From Corynebacterium breve (GTDB taxonomy: Bacteria; Actinomycetota; Actinomycetes; Mycobacteriales; Mycobacteriaceae): a DNA stretch of 64,000 nucleotides. The number at the start of each line of letters is the position of its first letter. Within the stretch, counting starts at the first letter, position 1. Both the position numbers and the translations under genes were made by a program. The notes under the pieces are model-generated. The model saw only the letters and a program-made list of their open reading frames with translations. It was not told the DNA's origin and ran no database searches. Positions 37,891 through 46,567 of the stretch are shown piece by piece. The stretch covers positions 62,001 through 126,000 of the forward strand of contig NZ_CP126969.1 in NCBI RefSeq assembly GCF_030252165.1. Direction: 5' to 3'.

Positions 37891-38292
37891 TTAAACCTCC
37901 TTGCCCGAAGCGGTGATGTCCGAGGCTCGGTACTCGTAGTACACCTCGGTGGGGTCCAACGGGGTGTCCTTTACCCGTGGGCACATGCGTTCTTCCATCT
38001 CCGCAAAGGCTGCGATGTCAGAGACCGGATCCGAGCCAAATGCGGACTGGATAATCAGAATGCGCGGGTCACCTTTGCGAACTGGCTCGCGCAAACCCAA
38101 AGATAGCGTGGTCGGGGTGACTGTAATCGACGTAGAAAGCCAAAAGATTTCCCAGTCAGATTCCACGCGCAGCGGATAGTAGATGATGACCGGGTTGATG
38201 CCGGTCTTGGGCTTGAACGCTGCAAAAGCAGCAGAGAAGCCGGCTACGATGATCTCTTTGATCAGCCAAAGGATGTATCCGAAGACGTGCAT
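37891..38292 (-). CDS. mrpE: Mrp antiporter subunit E
   Basis: A 133-aa protein with an N-terminal membrane segment and the conserved MrpE/PhaE sequence WEIFWLSTSITVTPTTLSLGL. This subunit is thought to help assemble the complex. It begins at the base where mrpD stops. Confidence 0.88.
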   Translation of the reverse strand: MHVFGYILWLIKEIIVAGFSAAFAAFKPKTGINPVIIYYPLRVESDWEIFWLSTSITVTPTTLSLGLREPVRKGDPRILIIQSAFGSDPVSDIAAFAEMEERMCPRVKDTPLDPTEVYYEYRASDITASGKEV

Positions 38293-39821
38293 TAGTTGCC
38301 TCCTTGGAGGGTAGCTACATCGGGGATGCCGATGGGGTCGTCGCCAAGCACGGAGCTGACATAGGAGTCAACGTCGAGCAGGCTGTCCACACTGTTCAAA
38401 CTGGCTTCCCACACCCAGCCGCCGCCGATAAACATGGCCAACGATACGGCCATGAGGGCAGTCGCCGGAGCGATGAGGGTGCCGCGGATGTGCAGGCCTT
38501 CGGGGAAGCGCTGCATTGGTCGGCCCCAGAAGACTTCGCGCCACACGCGCATCATGGCAAGCAGCGCGCCGAAGGACGCGACGATGATGGCTGCGATGAC
38601 GATCCACGAGCGTTCGTCGCCTGCGCGGGCCGCGGCAAAGACGATGGTGAGCTTGCCCCAGAGTCCGGAGAATGGCGGAAGGCCAACGACGGAGAACGCG
38701 CCGGCCGCAAAAATCGCAGCTGTCCAAGGTTCGCGGCGCATGAGGCCCGAGAGCTTGGACAGCGTGCCCGTGCCGTAGGTTTCTTCGATCGCGCCGGAAG
38801 TCAGCACTAGGGAGCCGACGGTGATCATATGGTGCAGGGTGTACATGAGGCCTGCTGCGAGTGCGTAGCGAGGCTCGTCGTTAGTAAAGGCGAGCATGAT
38901 CAGGATGAACGGCATGCCGTTGACCATCTGGTAGGCCAGTACACGGCGGATCGAGTTTTCCGCTAGGCCTGCGAAGGCACCGACCATCATGGAAATGATC
39001 ATGATGACGATGATGAACCAGTTCCAGCGTGCGTCGAGATCGAAGATCACCACGTAAATGCGGAACAGCATGTACACCGCGACTTTGGTGTGCAGTCCGG
39101 AGAAAAGGCCCATGACTGCGGCCGAGGTGGATGGGTATGTGCGTGGTAGCCACGTGTGCAGCGGGAACACACCAGCCTTGGCCGCGATGGCGATCATCAC
39201 GATGCCCATCGCCACGGTGACCGGTCCGTTGCCCGCTGCTGCGCCTGCCAGGGACGCGATGTTGACGGCCCCGGTGACGCCGTAGACATAACCCACGCCG
39301 AGCACCAAGAGGGTAGATGCAGCGAGGTTCACCAACACAAAGGTGCGGGCTGAAGCGAGGCGGTGGCGGGTGCCTGTCATGGCGATCAGACCATAGGAAG
39401 GCAGTAGCATGACCTCGATCATGACGAAGAAGTTAAACAAGTCGGCGGTAAGCAATGCGCCGGATACACCGGTGATCAATACCAGGGACAAGGAAGTGTA
39501 GAACCGCGCCCTTGTTTCGCCGGAGACGATCGCGAACCAATTTGACACCAGCGCCACCAACATCGTCGTGATCAGCATGATTGCGGCGAACTGATCGGCC
39601 ATAAACGAAATACCCGTGCCGCCTTGGTAAAGGCCGATCACATGGGTGAGTGGTCCAGTCTCAGCGGTGTAGTTGTACAGCCAGATGCCTCCGGCCAGAT
39701 TGATCGCTGGGATCAGGAGTGCAAGAACGTCGTGAACGATCTTGTTTTTAGCCAGTGCCGCAACCGCCGACATGATCAGCGGGAACGCGACGAAGATGGG
39801 GAGAAGAACGTCAGGTCCCAT
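38292..39821 (-). CDS. mrpD: Mrp antiporter subunit D
   Basis: A 509-aa protein with about 14 TMs, related to the proton-pumping NuoL/M/N subunits of complex I. The key Glu lies in FFVMIEVMLLPSY and Lys residues in AAKAGVFPLHTWLP and FSGLHTKVAVYML, as in proton channels of this superfamily. A complex I gene is excluded by the mrp neighbours. It has a two-base gap to mrpC. Confidence 0.92.
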   Translation of the reverse strand: MGPDVLLPIFVAFPLIMSAVAALAKNKIVHDVLALLIPAINLAGGIWLYNYTAETGPLTHVIGLYQGGTGISFMADQFAAIMLITTMLVALVSNWFAIVSGETRARFYTSLSLVLITGVSGALLTADLFNFFVMIEVMLLPSYGLIAMTGTRHRLASARTFVLVNLAASTLLVLGVGYVYGVTGAVNIASLAGAAAGNGPVTVAMGIVMIAIAAKAGVFPLHTWLPRTYPSTSAAVMGLFSGLHTKVAVYMLFRIYVVIFDLDARWNWFIIVIMIISMMVGAFAGLAENSIRRVLAYQMVNGMPFILIMLAFTNDEPRYALAAGLMYTLHHMITVGSLVLTSGAIEETYGTGTLSKLSGLMRREPWTAAIFAAGAFSVVGLPPFSGLWGKLTIVFAAARAGDERSWIVIAAIIVASFGALLAMMRVWREVFWGRPMQRFPEGLHIRGTLIAPATALMAVSLAMFIGGGWVWEASLNSVDSLLDVDSYVSSVLGDDPIGIPDVATLQGGN

Positions 39822-39823
39822 GT

Positions 39824-40276
39824 TTATGCCCCCTTCTTCCCGTTGTTGCCCAGTGACTTAGATGCCGTGCGGCCCGCGGTGGTCAACGGACTTGGCCCCT
39901 CGACGGCCATGTCAGCGTCCGGTGCTTGGTCGACGATGTTGTTGTCGGTGTAGCTTCGTGGGCGCCCGGACTCGTCGTCGAAAGTGTCATCGTGGTGGCC
40001 GAGCGCCGCCAACATGAGCAGGATCGTGGTGGTTGCCATCGCGATCACGATGGCTGTTAGGACGAATGCCTGGGGGAGGGGATCGGACATATCTTCCAGG
40101 CTTGTCTGCGATGGAAAAGCTTGGCCGCGCCAAGCGCCCACGCCGGCCGCGAGAAGCGACAGGTTGGATGCGTGGCCGAACAGGCTCATTCCGAAAACGA
40201 TACGAACCATGCCGCGTTGCAAAATGAGATAGACGGATCCGGTGACTAGTACCGCGATGGTCAGCGCCATGATCAT
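39824..40276 (-). CDS. mrpC: Mrp antiporter subunit C
   Basis: A 150-aa NuoK-like protein. Three TMs are seen (LTIAVLVTGSVYLILQRGM; GMSLFGHASNLSLLAAGV; AFVLTAIVIAMATTTILLMLAAL), with a hydrophilic C-terminal tail of about 50 residues beyond the usual end. The start overlaps the mrpA stop in an ATGA arrangement. Confidence 0.9.
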   Translation of the reverse strand: MIMALTIAVLVTGSVYLILQRGMVRIVFGMSLFGHASNLSLLAAGVGAWRGQAFPSQTSLEDMSDPLPQAFVLTAIVIAMATTTILLMLAALGHHDDTFDDESGRPRSYTDNNIVDQAPDADMAVEGPSPLTTAGRTASKSLGNNGKKGA

Positions 40277-43200
40277 GGGCGTGCCTCCTTAGCAGTGATA
40301 GCGTTCGCGGAAATCCGTACTGGGTTGTCCGCTGGGTTGAGTGGTTCTGGGTAGGCGTCCACTGCATCCTCGGTGTCCTCGGGTTGAGGAACATCCGGCA
40401 GTGGGTTCTCGTCACCGCGGCGGTAAGCGAGTTCTTCCGGATCTGCACCTGGGCGAAGGTAGCCGCCAAGTCCGTTGAATGCCATCGTGAGCATGCCCAG
40501 CACGGCCAGGTAAATTCCTGCGTCAAAGATCAGCGATGTGGTCAAGTGCTCTCCTAGGAGCTCACCGTGGATTGCGTAGAGGAATCCTCCTTCGATCAGG
40601 CCGAGGAAGCCCGCGCCAATCGCGACAATGATGCCCACACCGGTCAAGATGATCGGCGTTTGCTTGCCGACGACCGGCTCGTCGCGTCCCTTCGACAGGT
40701 AGGACATGCCGAACGCGGTGGCCATGACAAGGGCGGCGACGAAGCCTCCGCCTGGGAGCTGGTGTCCGCGGTAGAAGATCAAAGCGCTGAGCACGATAAG
40801 AATCGGCGTGACAAGAACGACTGCTTTGCGCATCGGAATCGAGTTGAGCTGCGATTGACCGAATGGGCGAGGTCGTTCGCGCTTTCCAAACTTGTGGCGC
40901 GGCATCGACGAGGTCACCGCAGCAATTACCACGGCAGCCATACCCAGTACAGAAAGCTCGCCCAAGGTATCGAAACCACGGAACTCAACGATAATGACTG
41001 CGACGACGTTGTCCGCCGAGGTCATCTTGCTTCCTTCCTGGAGGTACCACATCGCAAGCTCGGAGCGATCGCGCCTTCCCAGCAGCGTGAATACACCAAG
41101 GAATGCAGTGATACCGGCAAGAACAGCAACGATGCCGGCGAAGATCTTCTGACGCGCCGGGACTGGTGGGAAAAGCCGTGGCTGGTAGCGCACGACGACC
41201 ATGATCACGATGACGGTGAGCGATTCCACCAGGAACTGAGTCAAAGCAACATCAGGTGCGCCCAGCATCAGCATCTGTAAGCTCAGGCCCACACCAGCCG
41301 TGCCGATCAAAACGGCAGCAGCAAGCCGGTGTCGGGTGATCATCAGGCCGATCACCGAGATGGTGATGATTGCGAATGGAACAAGATCCCACCAGTTATC
41401 CAGTCCTTCTGCGCGCGGTGCCATCGGCATACCATCGATGCCCGTGGTGAACAGCAGCGTAGACATGCCAAGCGCTATCACGCACAGCACCAGCCACACG
41501 AGGTGTCGCGACGGGTTAAACGAGTTCGCCATGGCTCCCATGCCACGTCCTGCGGCAGTCATGCCCTGCACCAACTGGTGCAGCAGTTGGTTGCCGCTGG
41601 TTGGGAGAAGTTCACGGTCCTCAGTAACGGCCCATACTTGGCGACGAACAAACAGGAACGCGATTCCCGCCACCAAGACGAGGACAGAGACGATCAACGG
41701 AGCGTTGATGCCGTGCCACAGGCTCAGGTGTGATTCGTATTCGTTGTTGCCCATGATGGAATGGACGCCTGCTGCGATCGGCTGGTTGAGCGCTGGCAGG
41801 GCGAAGATCATAAACAGTGACATCCAACCAGGCAGTGCCGCCGGCAACCAGAGGGAAACAGGGGCTTCCTTGACCTCGGACATATCGCGAGGGCCGTCGA
41901 CGAATGTGCCGAAGACATACTTCGCGGAGTACACGAAAGTGAAAAACGCCGAGATTCCGCCCACGATGAGAAGCACCGTGCCACCAGGAGCTTCCTGGAA
42001 TGCCGTGAGCATGCCCTCCTTGGACAAGAAACCGAACAGTGGAGGGACAGCAGCCATCGAAGCAGCCGCGACAACAGCGGATGCAAATGTGAACGGCATC
42101 TTGTCGTAGAGCTTGCCCAGACGGCGGATATCGCGCGTACCCGTCTGGTGGTCGACAACTCCCACCAGCATAAACAGCGAGGACTTAAACAACGCGTGGG
42201 CCATCGTATGAACCATGGCAGCCGCGAGTGCTACCTCGGTGCCAACACCAATCGTGGCGACAATCCAGCCCAAGTGGGACACTGTGGAGTAGGCGGTCAG
42301 CTTCTTCAGATCAGTCTTTACTATTGCGAAGATTGCCGACATAAGCGCGGTACCAAGTCCAACGATAATGAGTAGCCAATTCCAAACGGCTACGTCGTGG
42401 AAGATCGTCGAGAAGCGAAGGAGCAAGTAAACGCCGGCCTTGACCACCGCAGCAGCGTGAAGGAATGCCGACACCGGGGTGGCTGCAGCCATTGCTTCGG
42501 GCAGCCAGAAGTGGAACGGGAACTGTGCGGCCTTGGTAAACGCGGACACCGCAATCAGAACCGCAACGGTAGTGGTCAGCGTTGGGTTGGCCGCCCAGGC
42601 ATCGGAATGCAGGATCACATCGAGCTTTGTGGAACCGGCCACGACCGAAGCGGTGGCTAGGCCAGCCAAGAGCGTGAGGCCACCGATAAAAGTGAGCGCC
42701 AAGGTGCGGAAAGAGCCATCCTCGCCACTTGACCCCGAGCGGGCAATGAGCAGGAAGGATGCGATCGAGACAAGTTCCCAGGAAATGAAAAGGACCACGG
42801 CATCGTCGGCAAGCACTAGAAGCAGCACTGACAACGTGAACGCGGTCATAATCGTATAGAAGCTGGTGTTGCCGGTCTTTTTGGGCAGGTAGGCGGCGGA
42901 GTAAATAAACACCACTGCACCGATCAGCAGGGCGATGAAAGCGAAGAAGACCCCCAGCCCATCGGCACGCAAAGAGAAAGTTACGTCGTTGCCAGGGCCG
43001 AGAATGTCTCGTGCCCAAATGACTTCTGTGGTCAGCGGCGTGTCAGCAATTATGCCTGGCAACTCCTTAAACAGGAATCCAGCAGCGACAAGCAGAAGTG
43101 CGGCCAGGGGCCACCCCGCTTGCCGGTCGAAAAACCGCACTAGCAGGGGAGCGGTGACAACCGCTGCTCCCACCAACGCGAGGACAATTAGCAAAGTCAC
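40273..43200 (-). CDS. mrpA: Mrp antiporter fused subunits A and B
   Basis: A 975-aa first gene of the operon, starting from GTG. The N-terminal 500 residues are NuoL-like with the proton-path motif SWELVSIASFLLI and SAFTKAAQFPFHFWLPEAM. The C-terminal part contains a MnhB-like region (LVTPILIVLSALIFYRGHQLPGGGFVAALVMATAFG), so A and B, separate genes in many bacteria, are fused here. The acidic C-terminus (DTEDAVDAYPEPLNP) is cytoplasmic. It is divergent from the frameshifted membrane-protein gene. Confidence 0.92.
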   Translation of the reverse strand: MTLLIVLALVGAAVVTAPLLVRFFDRQAGWPLAALLLVAAGFLFKELPGIIADTPLTTEVIWARDILGPGNDVTFSLRADGLGVFFAFIALLIGAVVFIYSAAYLPKKTGNTSFYTIMTAFTLSVLLLVLADDAVVLFISWELVSIASFLLIARSGSSGEDGSFRTLALTFIGGLTLLAGLATASVVAGSTKLDVILHSDAWAANPTLTTTVAVLIAVSAFTKAAQFPFHFWLPEAMAAATPVSAFLHAAAVVKAGVYLLLRFSTIFHDVAVWNWLLIIVGLGTALMSAIFAIVKTDLKKLTAYSTVSHLGWIVATIGVGTEVALAAAMVHTMAHALFKSSLFMLVGVVDHQTGTRDIRRLGKLYDKMPFTFASAVVAAASMAAVPPLFGFLSKEGMLTAFQEAPGGTVLLIVGGISAFFTFVYSAKYVFGTFVDGPRDMSEVKEAPVSLWLPAALPGWMSLFMIFALPALNQPIAAGVHSIMGNNEYESHLSLWHGINAPLIVSVLVLVAGIAFLFVRRQVWAVTEDRELLPTSGNQLLHQLVQGMTAAGRGMGAMANSFNPSRHLVWLVLCVIALGMSTLLFTTGIDGMPMAPRAEGLDNWWDLVPFAIITISVIGLMITRHRLAAAVLIGTAGVGLSLQMLMLGAPDVALTQFLVESLTVIVIMVVVRYQPRLFPPVPARQKIFAGIVAVLAGITAFLGVFTLLGRRDRSELAMWYLQEGSKMTSADNVVAVIIVEFRGFDTLGELSVLGMAAVVIAAVTSSMPRHKFGKRERPRPFGQSQLNSIPMRKAVVLVTPILIVLSALIFYRGHQLPGGGFVAALVMATAFGMSYLSKGRDEPVVGKQTPIILTGVGIIVAIGAGFLGLIEGGFLYAIHGELLGEHLTTSLIFDAGIYLAVLGMLTMAFNGLGGYLRPGADPEELAYRRGDENPLPDVPQPEDTEDAVDAYPEPLNPADNPVRISANAITAKEARP

Positions 43201-43326
43201 GCGAAAATCACACCCAACATGGAGCTCGCTTACAGATTGTTTTTTGTAACTTATTCAGGGTACCAACCGGTCTGGACACGGTGTGCCTACGCGTTCCGGC
43301 AAACGGAAAGTATTAGGTTGCTGTAT

Positions 43327-44788
43327 ATGAAGTCCCGCCTTTTCCTTGCCCTCCTTGTCCTCATAATCGGCATATTTGTGCCGATGAATCCCGCAAGTAC
43401 GTGGACGTCGGGCGAGCAAATCGCAGGTGCTCCCCCAACACAACTCGGCCCGGACGAGCTTGTCGACGCCCGTCGCGCCGCCGGAGAAGCCAATACCCAA
43501 ACAGGATTCTTAACCACTGGCACTGAAGATCTTGCAGACGGTGCCGAGGACCTGCGCGACGGAATGATCGACCTTGCCGATGGGGCCGAGGATGCCCGTC
43601 AAGGCGCCTCCGACCTCGCGGTGGGGATGAATTCCCTACAGGGAGGCATGGGGGAGCTCGGCAGCGGCGCGAATTCGGTGGCTGACGGAGTAGGTACGGC
43701 AGTAGATACCGTCGTCGGATTCGAGGCAATCAAGGGACAGATTATCGCCGCCATCGACCGCACGCTGGACGGTACAAACGGGGCAACAGACCAACAAGTT
43801 ATCGACGCCCGTGACGCGCTGACGGGACTGCGCGGCGACGTCGAAGTGGCCCAACTCCCCGAGGACACGGTCACCCAACTCAATGAACTCAAAGACGGCT
43901 CACGCGAAGTGGCCAACCAGCTCACGCTCGAAGGTTACGGCTTCTACGACGGCATGGTCGCTGCCACCGGCGGGGCAAACACCCTATCCACGGGCATGGT
44001 TGAGCTCCGCGACGGGGCAAACACCGCCCGCGACGGAGCTCAAGAGCTCTACGACGGCGCTGAAAAGGTCGACACCATCGCGGGAAACACGAAGGACAAG
44101 GTCGACGCGGTTCAGCGGGCCATCCCGGCGGCATCGCCAATGACGGTGGCCGAAGGAGCTGAAGAAGTTCCCGATTCAGCTCTCTCCCACGGTAGCGATG
44201 CTGATCGCAGCCCTGATGGTGCTCGGTGGAGTTGCGCTTGCAGTGGCTGGCTTTGTCGCGCGCGGTTCTCGTTGGACGATCATCGGTGCAGGCTCAGCAT
44301 TCCTGACCATCATCGGATTGATCTTGGTCATGGTGCTTGGGGTTGGCCTCTCACCTGCTGCAATGGCGTTGATTACGGTGACTCTGGCACTGGCGGCCTT
44401 GGGTTCCGCAGGCCTGACGTGGATCTTCCTCGCGGCGTTCGGCCCTCGCATCGGTGCGGCCGTTGCAGCGCTGCTCTCTGTGCTCCAGGTCGGTGTCGTC
44501 GGGTGGGTCTGGAAAGCTGCCTCGTTCGGCGAGATCTCCACCGCGTGGCAAATGGCCGCGGGTTTCATGCCGCTGAACTGGGCGACCACTTCGTTGTCAG
44601 CCGCGGGCAACGGTGGCTCCGAGCAGTCATTGTGGATCGGCCTCTTGCTCTCGGCTGCCCTGGCGGTGGTCGGCATGGTCGCGGTGTGGCGCGGTGCTCT
44701 CGGTGATGAAGTAGCCGATGGGATTGAGGAGACTGAGGAGCTTGAGGGGTCTGCCGACGAGACCGCGGTAATCCCTACGGCTGACTAG
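43327..44788 (+). pseudogene. Frameshifted YhgE/Pip-like coiled membrane protein
   Basis: The gene starts at ATG 43327 with a TM segment (LFLALLVLIIGIFVP). About 230 residues of repeats follow (LADGAEDLRDG, LADGAEDARQG, LRDGANTARDG, LYDGAEKV), the heptad pattern seen in YhgE/Pip-type proteins. Near 44143-44160 the coherent frame changes: the original frame leaves hydrophobic sequence, and the +1 frame then encodes KELKKFPIQLSPTVAMLIAALMV and four or five TMs to 44788. This needs one inserted base or two deleted ones. A TGA at 44141 in the second frame shows the shift lies after it. It is either a real mutation or a sequencing error. Confidence 0.72.
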
Positions 44789-44806
44789 ATTTCGTCGGTT
44801 TCCGGC

Positions 44807-44889
44807 CAAACTGACCTTTGCAAAATGACCTTTACCACTGAACGCACAAGGCGCCACTCGGTAAAGGTCAATCCATAAAGGTCAGTTTG
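44807..44889. repeat. 83-bp dispersed imperfect palindrome, copy 2
   Basis: Arms at 44807-44837 and 44859-44889 (31 nt each, 6 mismatches) flank a 21-nt spacer, exactly the geometry of the copy at 1691-1773. The core words CAAACTGACCTTTG and GGTAAAGGTCA are shared between copies. It lies 18 bp after the preceding gene and 140 bp from tRNA-Pro. Confidence 0.8.
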
Positions 44890-44987
44890 CGCAGGGAGCC
44901 GTTCCGCAGGGGGCGCACGACGATCCGCCGCACGGAGACGTTCCGCAACCTACTAATGTCAGCCCATAGGCCCCAGAAACGAAGAAG

Positions 44988-45021
44988 ACCCTGCATGCTG
45001 GAGAATTCCAGACCACAGGGT
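44988..45021 (-). terminator. Terminator of tRNA-Pro
   Basis: ACCCTG/CAGGGT pair with further inner pairing (TCTGGAATTCTCCAG), and the minus strand continues CTTCTTCG. Confidence 0.6.
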
Positions 45022-45029
45022 GGACACCG

Positions 45030-45103
45030 TCGGGATAACAAGATTTGAACTTGCGACCCCCTCGTCCCGAACGAGGTGCGCTACCAAGCTGCGCCATATC
45101 CCG
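45030..45103 (-). tRNA. tRNA-Pro (anticodon CGG)
   Basis: A 74-nt cloverleaf with acceptor CGGGATA/TATCCCG, anticodon loop TTCGGGA giving CGG, T-arm AGTTCAAATCT and discriminator A. CCA is not encoded. Confidence 0.95.
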
Positions 45104-45176
45104 TCGTACCAAGGAAGGTACAAAAAGCACTGTACTCTTTGGTCGCAAAACGACAAAAAATGGCAACTACCTGGGA

Positions 45177-46079
45177 CTATTTTGACTCCGTAACCCGGAT
45201 CAGGGTGGCGGAAGGGCGGCAGAAAATGCGCACGGGAGCAAACTTGGAGGTGCCCAAACCATTCGTCACTTCCAGCCACATGGAGCCGTAGCGGTGCAGG
45301 CCAGAGGCGCGTTCGCGGTCGATGTCGGCGTTGGTCACGATGGCTCTCTCGCCGGGGAGGCAGATTTGTCCGCCATGGGTGTGGCCGGCGAGGGCCAGTT
45401 GGTAGCCGTCGGTTTCAAACTGGTCGAGTGTTCGTCGATAAGGCGCGTGCAATAGCGCGATAGAAAGGTCGGCGTCTTCGTTGGGGGCCCCGGCAACTAA
45501 TGAGTAGTCGTCGAAGTCGTGGTGAGGGTCGTCTACGCCGGCAAGAGCCAGACGAACCCCGGAGGTTTGGAATTCGATGCGCTTGTGGGTGGCATCTTGC
45601 CAGCCGTGCTCGATGAAGGCGGCTCGCATTCCCTTCCAGGGCAGGTCGACGTAGCTTGGTTCGCGCTTGGAGCCGGTCAGGTACTTGAATGGATTGACCA
45701 TTTGCGGGGCCCAGTAGTCGTTGGTGCCAAACACGAAAGCTCCGGGGCGGTTCAGTAGGGGGCCCAATGCGCGGAGGACGTCGGGCACGGCGCGCTCGTC
45801 GGAAAGGTTGTCTCCGGTGTTGATCACCAGGTCGGGGTCGAGCGCGTCCAACGCAGAGACCCAAGCGATTTTGGTGTCTTGGCCGGGGATCATGTGCAGG
45901 TCGGAAACATGCAGAATAGTGAATGCGTCCTTGCCGCGCAGTGTGCCGGTTTGAAGCAACGGCAGTTCGTAGGTTTTTAGCTGGAACTTGTTCAGCTCGC
46001 TGACACCGTAGGCAATGGTCGCCGCGCCGGCAATGCCCATGGCTGCAGCGGCACCGAGAATAGAGGAGAACTTCACCAT
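45177..46079 (-). CDS. Membrane-anchored metallophosphoesterase (YkuE/Rv3683-like)
   Basis: A 300-aa protein starting at ATG 46079 (MVKFSSILGAAAAMG), with an N-terminal signal anchor; the longer open frame upstream overlaps the next gene. Metal-binding motifs of calcineurin-like phosphoesterases are all present: HVSDLHMIPGQ, NTGDNLSD, GTNDYW, LLHAPY and GHTHGGQ. Proteins of this type act on phosphodiesters near the membrane; the substrate is unknown. The position next to the class A PBP matches Rv3683 and ponA2 in M. tuberculosis. Confidence 0.88.
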   Translation of the reverse strand: MVKFSSILGAAAAMGIAGAATIAYGVSELNKFQLKTYELPLLQTGTLRGKDAFTILHVSDLHMIPGQDTKIAWVSALDALDPDLVINTGDNLSDERAVPDVLRALGPLLNRPGAFVFGTNDYWAPQMVNPFKYLTGSKREPSYVDLPWKGMRAAFIEHGWQDATHKRIEFQTSGVRLALAGVDDPHHDFDDYSLVAGAPNEDADLSIALLHAPYRRTLDQFETDGYQLALAGHTHGGQICLPGERAIVTNADIDRERASGLHRYGSMWLEVTNGLGTSKFAPVRIFCRPSATLIRVTESK

Positions 46080-46112
46080 GCTTACTTTACAGGTGGCGTA
46101 CTCTTGGGAAAC

Positions 46113-46565
46113 ATGAGCGAATTGAAAGCAAAGATCCGTGAAGACATGAAGACCGCCATGAAAAACAAGGACAAGGAGCGCCTCGGTGCGATCCGTATGC
46201 TCCTTGCGGCGATCCAGACCGAGGAGACCGCTGGCGTCAAGCATGAAGTTACCGACGAAGATGTGTTGAAAGTCGTCGCGCGCGAGATCAAGAAGCGACG
46301 CGAGTCGGCGGAGATTTATGCAGCGAACGGTCGCCAGGAACTAGCTGATGCGGAACTCGCCGAGGTTGCGGTTTTCGAGGATTACCAGCCGAAGCAGCTT
46401 GACGACGACCAGGTTGCCGCGCTTGTCGACGAAGCCGTCGCGGAGACAGGTGCCGAGTCTATGAAGGACATGGGCCAAGTTATGAAGGTGGCAACAGAAA
46501 AAGCCGCTGGCCAGGTTGATGGCAAGCGACTTTCTGCTGCGGTGAAGGCGCGTCTCGGCGCCTAA
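46113..46565 (+). CDS. GatB/YqeY-domain protein
   Basis: A 150-aa protein from ATG 46113 (MSELKAKIREDMKTAM). It consists of the YqeY domain: an N-terminal helical block with RLGAIRMLLAAIQ and a C-terminal tail domain as in GatB (KQLDDDQVAALVDEAV). Such proteins may bind tRNA, but no enzymatic role is established. It is convergent with the PBP gene, with two bases between the stop codons. Confidence 0.9.
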   Translation: MSELKAKIREDMKTAMKNKDKERLGAIRMLLAAIQTEETAGVKHEVTDEDVLKVVAREIKKRRESAEIYAANGRQELADAELAEVAVFEDYQPKQLDDDQVAALVDEAVAETGAESMKDMGQVMKVATEKAAGQVDGKRLSAAVKARLGA

Positions 46566-46567
46566 GC

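Noticed and set aside
43219..44706. 495-aa uninterrupted plus-strand frame
   Set aside because: Only the part up to about 44150 is real; beyond that the frame is out of register (Cys/Arg/His-rich) and the true coding sequence continues in another frame.
44882..45166. Minus-strand frame ending in a Cys-rich stretch (CGTSPCGGSSCAPCGTAPC)
   Set aside because: Most of the frame runs through tRNA-Pro on the same strand and the stop codon is supplied by the palindromic repeat; no independent start or ribosome binding site is seen. The Cys pattern comes from a tandem TGCGGAACG-type repeat.
46080..46244. N-terminal extension of the metallophosphoesterase
   Set aside because: The extension overlaps the YqeY gene on the opposite strand and precedes a normal signal anchor starting at 46079.
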